Source: Ceratodon purpureus
Lineage: Eukaryota; Streptophyta; Bryopsida; Pseudoditrichales; Ditrichaceae
Assembly: GCA_014871385.1 (NCBI GenBank)
Contig: CM026433.1
Span: forward strand, 9,613,433 to 9,677,432
DNA: 64,000 nt
Direction of reading: 5' to 3'
Position numbers and translations under genes: made by a program. The stretch's first letter is position 1; each line of letters begins with the position of its first letter. Below the pieces are notes generated by a model. It saw only the letters and a program-made list of their open reading frames with translations, was not told where the DNA came from and searched no databases. Of this stretch, positions 57,905-64,000 are shown piece by piece.

Positions 57905-58735
57905 AAGCAACACCCTTGCACTTCCTCTTGCACTTCCTCTTGCACTTCCTCTTGCACTTCCTCTAGCTCTTCCCCTTGCTCCTCCCCTTGCTCCCTCCTT
58001 CTCCTCCCCTTGCTCCCCCTTCTCTCCCCCCTTGCTCCCCCTTGCTCTCCCCTTTGCGCATCCCTTGCGCATCTTTGTGCATCCTTTGCACGCCCCTTGC
58101 GCATCTTTGTGCATCCTTTGCACACCCCTTGTGCATCTTTGTGCATCCTTTGCACATCCACTTGCACATCCCTTGTACTTCCACTTGCACAAGTTCCTCT
58201 TCGCACTTGCTTTTGCGCATCCTTTTGCGCATCCTCTTCCACTTCCACTTCTCCTTCCCCAACTCCATCTCCATCTCCACCTCGATCTCCATCTCCCCTA
58301 CTCAGCACCTCCTCAACCTTCTTCTTCCCCTTCATCATATCAGCAGCTCCTCCACCTCCACTTCCTCCACCTTCTTCTTCCTCCTGTCAAGCATCATAAG
58401 TAGAAGGACAAAGTATCACAAACTCTTTCTCTCTCAGAACTACTTGCCTCTCATTCATCTACATACAAAACTCTTCCCTCTAGAGCCCCTCTTGCATCTC
58501 TTACCACCTTACCCACCTCCTCCATCTCCATCTCCATCTCCTCCTTCTCCTCCATCTCCATCTCCTCCTTCTCCTCCATCTCCATCTCCTTCATCACCTC
58601 CATCTCCTTCATCACCTCCATCTCCTCCATCTCCTCCATCTCCTCCATCTCCTCCATCTCCTCCATCTCCTTCATCATCTTCATCATCTTCATCATCTTC
58701 ATCATCTTCATCATCTTCATCTCCAGCTCCTCAAG
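57905..58735. repeat. CT-rich low-complexity and microsatellite tract
   Basis: Successive short-period arrays: a 15-bp CACTTCCTCTTG-type unit (57908-57965), CTCCCCTTG variants (to 58050), a 35-bp unit CTTGCGCATCTTTGTGCATC plus CTTTGCAC (58060-58160), then CTCCATCTC and TTCATCATC units (58505-58735). One strand is almost purely pyrimidine. Long open frames read in several frames here are artefacts of the repeats. It may lie in the distal promoter or leader of the SUVH gene. Confidence 0.85.
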
Positions 58736-60865
58736 CACAACACCAATTCCTCACATTTCTCTCTCAGCTTCCGACACAATCTGCTTCTTGCATCCCACTC
58801 TCTCCTCATCTCTGCCGCCATCTCCTTCATCTTCCTCAACTACTCCGACCATCCTGCTCAGCAATTACTCACATTCATCTGCAAGGAACACCAACATCAA
58901 CACCACCACCACCATCAGCTCAGCTCTCAGCACACAGCTCAACAACATCGGCAGCAGGAACAGAGGATTCCAGTTTTTCATCATCTGTAAGCTACTGCAC
59001 TCCCTCCCCGTTTTGCATTTCCACCTTACTTGAGTCTCCCATCTGTAGCTGCGTCAAGAGGATCAGGAGCAGAGGGGGTAAGTATTGTTCAAGGGATTCT
59101 GATTTTCCTACTTCTTGCATTTTCCTCTGTTGGCGGTAGCTCTTCGTCTCTCGGTTGTCAATTCAAGGAGCCTCGGGGGAAGAGCAGAGCAGAGGAGGAG
59201 CTCAAGTGATTCGGATTCTTCAGCCTCACTTCCTTCCTTCCTTCGCTACCTTTGGTGCGTCCTAAATCCTCCATTTCGTGTCCAAGAGTGAGATGGAGAG
59301 CAGAGACTTCGTTTCGGGGGGCTTTAGGTGCTCTTTAGGTTCCTTTAGGTATACATTAGGTTAAGATTATGTCAAGGATTTCACGTTTGATCGGAATGAT
59401 GCTGTTTTCAGGGGAGGTTTTGGGGGTAGTTTTTGGCGGAATCTGCACTAAGGTTCAGTATTGGCGCCACGATCGTCAACTCTGTCGTTTCTGCAGACAA
59501 CAGAGCTTGGGTTATCTTGGGTTTTTCGTCTTTTTGAGAGAGAGTTAGAGCTCTGAGATCATCGGCTTTACTTGCTCTGTTTGGAGTTTCTCAAGTGGGT
59601 GTTGGGTTATGTGAATTCGTTCGATTGTTGGGTTGGCTGCTTCGAAGTGTAATTCGAGGGTGCTAGTTAAGGAGTTTGAGAGTTTCTTCAGTTGGGTTCG
59701 TGGTTCTGTGGCGTTGGTTGTTTTGGAGGAGGTCGTTAGGTTGTGGTTTTCTGCTGGTGCACTCAATGTTTGCATGAAAGGGTGTGATCGCAGCGGAAGA
59801 GTGACGCGGGTTATGCCGAGTTCTGCATGTTGTGCGCGTACCCTTTTCGTTTTTCTATCGTATTGTTCGCGTGATCGAGGCAATTTGGTTGGCTGTGGTG
59901 AGAGCAGTCGGTGACGATCCGGAGAGGCAAATCGCGTAGGATGAGACTGATGGCTACGTATTGATCTTTTCTTGGATCGTTGGTGAGAATGCGATCTTTG
60001 TTGACGAAACCACCCGCATTAGTGTAGTTTCTGCTGTTAGCTTATGTGGGATGCGTTGGAGGTATCTTTGTACGCTACTGATTTGTATCGTCGTAGTTAT
60101 GGAAGGAACCTTTAAGTGTAGTACGGCTGCTTTTATATACTAGGCAGAGTGTATTTGGTCAGAGACACAGGGTAAGACTGTTGGTGCGTTTGTTAGAGGT
60201 TTAGAGGGTTACATCAAGCTTAGATTGCTCTTGGCTTGTTACATTAACATGTGTAAGTATCTAGGGCATTAGAGGACTCAACTAGCTGTCATCTGTCACA
60301 GTGATTGATTCTCGTTTGAATTGATGATGTCACAAGCCCTTTCTCGAGATCCTAGTAAGAGTCTATGACTTTGTAGGCGACATGACAGGGTTTGGCTGCC
60401 CAGGAAATTTTCTTTTCACTGCCATTTTTATTAGCCTTAGCTACGGAAGTCTTAAATTGGTTTATCCGGTATTCTCAATCGCATCCACTAAAGCACGAGT
60501 CTCTTACCACATCTATAGAAGTGTGTTTGGTCATGGTGCACGGATGTTCTAGTGCATTCTTAGGATTCGAGTCTGCGTTTTCAACTAGCTTTAAGCTATG
60601 GTGCTTAACTATACATAAGAAGCATCAGTTGGCATTATGCATCTATGATTGTATCGATCATCTCTAGTTTGGAATACCGTCATGGGTTAGATGCAGCATC
60701 TCTGATTCAATTCCTGCATCCATGAAGTAGATGGAATGGTTCATCTATATCTTTATCTGTATGTAGACGCCCAATTAAACGGTGTGACTGCTCACATGCA
60801 GGGTAACCCATGCACGTTTCGAGAGTGACTGAAGTGGCTGGGACGTGAAATCGTATGTGAGCGCC
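58736..60865 (+). promoter_or_regulatory. Upstream region and probable leader intron of the SUVH gene
   Basis: No coding frame is convincing. CTCACATGCAGG near 60790-60801 is a plausible 3' splice site shortly before the SUVH start, so part of the GC-richer sequence from about 59200 may be a non-coding first exon and leader intron. No TATA box or start site could be assigned. Confidence 0.35.
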
Positions 60866-62629
60866 ATGGCCAAAGACAGACCCATCGCACAGCGAGACTA
60901 TCCTCCCGGTTGCAGACCTGCTTCGTCGCTCCAAGTACCAGTGCAAGTACCCGCTAATGGGCGCAGGATCAGGTCTCCTAATCTCAGCAGCGGGACCCCA
61001 CGTGGCAGAGCATCGAGAACGCCATCAATCCCATCGGAGCCCTCAACACCAAAACCCTCAATAGACGTGGTGTGGAATTTCGTACCCGATCCCAATGACA
61101 CTCCGGAGGAGCTTTATCCTAAGAGACGAAGAAGATATGCTGCTCTCTTGGCCTACTTCCAGCAGCTACACGAGCGTGGCGAGGTTACGGTGAGACCTGA
61201 TCAGGAAGCTATGAGGATAATGAGACAGGATAAGCAGAGTTGTGAATGGACTGGAATTGGGGATGTTCCTGGAGTTCCTATTGGGGATTTTTACTATTAT
61301 AGGTCGGAGCTTTTTGTTTTGGGTTTGCACCGAGCCATGCAAGCAGGTATTGCTTATAAGGGTCAAGGAGAAAATTCGATAGGGTGCAGCATTGTGGCCT
61401 CTGGGGGTTACGAAGATGATAAAGATCACGGGGAGACAATGACATACACCGGGCAGGGGGGTAACGACAAAGCAACCAGGCAGCAGGTGAGAGATCAGGT
61501 CGCCGAAAAAGGAAATCTTGCGCTTCAGCATAGCTGCTGGCAGGGCCAGCCTGTGCGTGTGATACGTGGACACTTCAACATCCCAACTAATCAATCTCCA
61601 TCGAGGAAGATCTACTCCTACGATGGGCTCTATACCATTACCAAGGAAAGTCTGGAACGTGGAGCCTCCGGCTTCTTGGTATTTCAGTTCAGCCTTTTGC
61701 GGACCCCGGGTCAGCCTGAGTTGGGATCTAAATTGGTCTCTTTCGTGGGGAAACTGAACAAAGGGACCGAGCGACGAACCGGATTGGTGATAGTTGATAT
61801 CTCAGATGGGGAAGAGCCGCTCCCTGTGGGTGTCGTCAATACCGTGGACGGCAGCAGACCTCCCGCTGCCTTTGAGTACACAACGAAGTTGCGGTACCCC
61901 CGAGGGTTTTCTTTCCCTTCCTATCCCAGTTCTCGATGCTTTTGCCAAGACTGCTCTGCGGATCACATGTGTTCCTGTGTAGCTAAAAACTCCGGTAGAA
62001 TGTTGCCTTACAACCAGTATGGGCAACTGATACGCGCTCTCCCTGCGGTCTACGAATGTGGTAAGCAATGCAGATGCTCCTCGGATTGTCACAACCGTGT
62101 TTGTCAAAAAGGTCTCCGCTACCGCCTTGAGATCTTCAAGACTCAAAATAAAGGATGGGGGGTAAGGTCGTGGGATTTCATTCCTTCGGGTGGGTTTGTG
62201 TGCGAGTACACCGGTGAAGTTATGGACACAAACACCGCCAACGACATGGACGATGACGAATACTTATTCAACCTTGATTTTAAGCAAGGAATCGAAGCAC
62301 GCTGGGGAGATAAGGTATCTAACATCATGGGAAGTGACAATGTAAGGGGGCAACCAAAGTATTGCATTGACGCCAGCAAGTATGGCGGTGTTGCCCGATT
62401 TATCAACCACAGTTGTAAGCCAAACCTTTTTGTGCAGTGTGTACTCTATGACAACTCTAACGTTGATCTCCCACACGTGATGCTCTTTGCAGCTACTTCT
62501 ATTAGACCATTACAGGAACTCACATACGATTACGGTTACGCTTTAGATTCAGTCTTTGACGAAAATGGGGTTCCAAAGCAGAAACCTTGCCACTGCGATG
62601 CTCGAAATTGTCGTAAGAGGATGTATTAG
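60866..62629 (+). CDS. SUVH-type histone H3K9 methyltransferase (SRA-SET)
   Basis: One exon encodes a 587-residue nuclear chromatin enzyme that reads methylated DNA and methylates histone H3 lysine 9. Domains in order: a Pro/Ser-rich basic N-terminus; SRA/YDG domain (about 135-285) with GVPIGDFYYYRSEL, IVASGGYEDD and YSYDGLYTI; cysteine-rich pre-SET (about 357-415) with CFCQDCS, CSC and CGKQCRCSSDCHNRVCQ; SET (about 418-560) with GWGVRSWDFIPSGGFVCEY, cofactor and active-site RFINHSCKPN and catalytic ELTYDYGY; post-SET CHCDARNCRKRMY at the very end. All zinc and catalytic residues look intact. The ATG at 60866 has a good plant context (GCGCCATGGCC); the frame is open upstream only to a non-ATG codon. 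The single coding exon is typical of this family. It is shorter than Arabidopsis SUVH1 (about 670), chiefly in the N-terminus. Confidence 0.95.
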   Translation: MAKDRPIAQRDYPPGCRPASSLQVPVQVPANGRRIRSPNLSSGTPRGRASRTPSIPSEPSTPKPSIDVVWNFVPDPNDTPEELYPKRRRRYAALLAYFQQLHERGEVTVRPDQEAMRIMRQDKQSCEWTGIGDVPGVPIGDFYYYRSELFVLGLHRAMQAGIAYKGQGENSIGCSIVASGGYEDDKDHGETMTYTGQGGNDKATRQQVRDQVAEKGNLALQHSCWQGQPVRVIRGHFNIPTNQSPSRKIYSYDGLYTITKESLERGASGFLVFQFSLLRTPGQPELGSKLVSFVGKLNKGTERRTGLVIVDISDGEEPLPVGVVNTVDGSRPPAAFEYTTKLRYPRGFSFPSYPSSRCFCQDCSADHMCSCVAKNSGRMLPYNQYGQLIRALPAVYECGKQCRCSSDCHNRVCQKGLRYRLEIFKTQNKGWGVRSWDFIPSGGFVCEYTGEVMDTNTANDMDDDEYLFNLDFKQGIEARWGDKVSNIMGSDNVRGQPKYCIDASKYGGVARFINHSCKPNLFVQCVLYDNSNVDLPHVMLFAATSIRPLQELTYDYGYALDSVFDENGVPKQKPCHCDARNCRKRMY

Positions 62630-63595
62630 TTCGTACAGCTGTATCAGCAGGGATTGGAGAATGTAGAATCATCTTCAAGGTGTCTGGAAGATAGCAGTAG
62701 TCTACCGCTTGACCCGTCAACTAGGTATCCCGTTCAAGTACCCATGGTCTAGTTATGGAAGAATTTTCTGTATGTACTTGTCTCACCCGTAGTGTTCCTA
62801 CAATTGATGGTAGTCTGTTGAGGTTCTTTCATTTACTCCATCATTTTTCAAACTGTGGAACTTAATCTGGTGAGGACATCAACTCTTTTTGGGAGGCATG
62901 AGCAAGGGCACTCACCTCTTAACTAAGCCGTCGGTGCTCCTTGTGGTCTGCCTCCTGCAAAGACAATTTGAAGTTGTAGCTGGAGCTTTACATCCTGCAG
63001 ATCTTGGCTTTTGGTAACTTGATCAGGTAGTGGAAGTGGCTACCTGTTGCTCTCACTTCTGATGTTCGAGTAACGCTTCAGGAAGAAACTTTGTTGGGAA
63101 GCCCTCTTTGTACCTCATTTATTGTCGTGGTGGTTCTCTACATCGTAGAATCGTTGAGATAAATGTTTGCAAAGGATTTCATTTTGCTGATGGCTTATTC
63201 TCGCAATCAGGAAAGTAGTAGATGCGATACGACTCTGCATTGCGGTAAGGTAAACTGGTCATAGCTATCTTACATATTTGTTAGTCTTATTTTAAGAAGT
63301 TAATTACAAGTATGTACGATAGGGTGGTAGAATGTAGAGTACAAACTTCAGTAATTTACTAATGCTGGCCCTTCTTAAACCAGCATAATACATATACTTA
63401 CCTTCAAGTTGTTTATTTTTTGCTATTGTTGTCGCAATTTTATGAATATTTTTACATGTGTGTTCAACTGTGGAGTGTGAATTGCCCTTGAGTATCAAAG
63501 AGGCCTTAGAGTTGGCTCTCTTTAAGCTTGAGAGACCAAAAACCGCAAATGCCCTCAAGGCGTGCAGTAGAGTTGCAGTAAAATAGGGAGGTAGT
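62630..63595 (+). other. SUVH 3' flank
   Basis: The first several hundred bases probably form the 3' UTR. There is no further gene. An antisense 128-codon frame at 63304-63690 has no recognisable domain and overlaps the tandem repeats. Confidence 0.4.
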
Positions 63596-63599
63596 AGCA

Positions 63600-64000
63600 A
63601 TTTGTGAGTTAGTTTGGGTGATTGTGAGCTAGTTTTGATGGACTGTGAGCTATGTGAGCTAAGTGGACTATGAGCTAATAGCATAAACAAAGATGAATTT
63701 GGGTCAGTAGGGGAAAAAAAGCCTTTTTTTTTGCATGATTGTGAGTTAGTTTTGGTGATTATGATTGTGAGTTAGTTTTGGTGACTATGATTGTGAGTTA
63801 GTTTTGGTGTCTGTGAGCTAGTTTTGGTGGACTGTGAGCTAGCTTGCTGGACTGTGAGCTAGTTAGTTTGCATGACTGTGAGCAAGTTAATGCGTGACTG
63901 TGAGCTAGCTTGGTGGAGTGTGAGCTAGTTAGTTTGCATGACTGTGAGCAAGTTAATGCGTGACTGTGAGCTAGCTTGGTGGAGTGTGAGCTAGTTAGTT
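63600..64000. repeat. TGTGAGCTAGTT minisatellite with 66-bp higher-order unit
   Basis: The core TGTGAGCTAGTTTTGGTGGA recurs in variants from about 63600. Near the end, TGTGAGCTAGTTAGTT recurs at 63853, 63919 and 63985, exactly 66 bp apart, with almost identical sequence between. The array continues beyond the window. Confidence 0.9.

Noticed and set aside
57976..59139. 387-codon open frame rich in Pro, Ser and Leu
   Set aside because: It runs through the CT-rich microsatellite tract, several other frames and the opposite strand are equally open, and the composition follows the DNA repeat. No domain is visible.
59545..59914. Opposing open frames of 112 and 93 codons
   Set aside because: No domain, overlapping on opposite strands, and placed in the probable SUVH leader.
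61166..62476. Several antisense open frames across the SUVH gene
   Set aside because: They are shadows of the conserved SRA-SET coding frame.

Overview
The window looks like nuclear DNA of a land plant that still makes flagellated sperm, most plausibly a moss or other bryophyte. The reasons are many short exons with canonical GT/AG introns, a plant-specific kinesin-14 with a calponin-homology domain (KCH), an NB-LRR immune receptor, a plant SUVH-type histone methyltransferase, and a ciliary IFT-A gene (IFT144/WDR19), which flowering plants lack. The species cannot be fixed from sequence alone.

Layout. 1-5102 is a near-identical, 5'-truncated second copy of the KCH kinesin gene (minus strand) that runs off the left edge. 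5103-12480 is AT-rich DNA with a WDR5-like WD40 pseudogene, hairpins and degenerate repeats. 12480-17835 is an old inverted mosaic copy of the block at about 32000-40980. It carries an IFT144 exon relic, NDUFS4 relics, the KCH/NDUFS4 intergenic region and a broken KCH 5' half. 19489-22182 is an intact NB-LRR gene (minus) with 12 almost identical leucine-rich repeats. 26492-35717 is the complete KCH gene (minus). 37812-39265 is NDUFS4 (mitochondrial complex I, plus), head-to-head with KCH across about 2.1 kb that holds a roughly 45-bp minisatellite. 40834-48218 is the C-terminal two thirds of IFT144 (plus), with no upstream exons found. 48219-57900 is repeat-rich and almost gene-free, with a probable CACTA-like element at 55013-56839. 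57905-58735 is CT-rich low-complexity DNA in front of the SUVH gene (60866-62629, plus). A TGTGAGCTAG-type minisatellite fills the right end.

The genes do not form one pathway. KCH (microtubule/actin crosslinking), NDUFS4 (respiration), IFT144 (retrograde flagellar transport), SUVH (H3K9 methylation) and the NB-LRR (immunity) are independent. What ties the window together is its rearrangement history: one direct and one inverted duplication around KCH, with breakpoints at or near exon edges. The inverted copy serves as a molecular fossil of the original order.

Exon boundaries come from reading frames, splice dinucleotides and remembered family alignments; no search was run.
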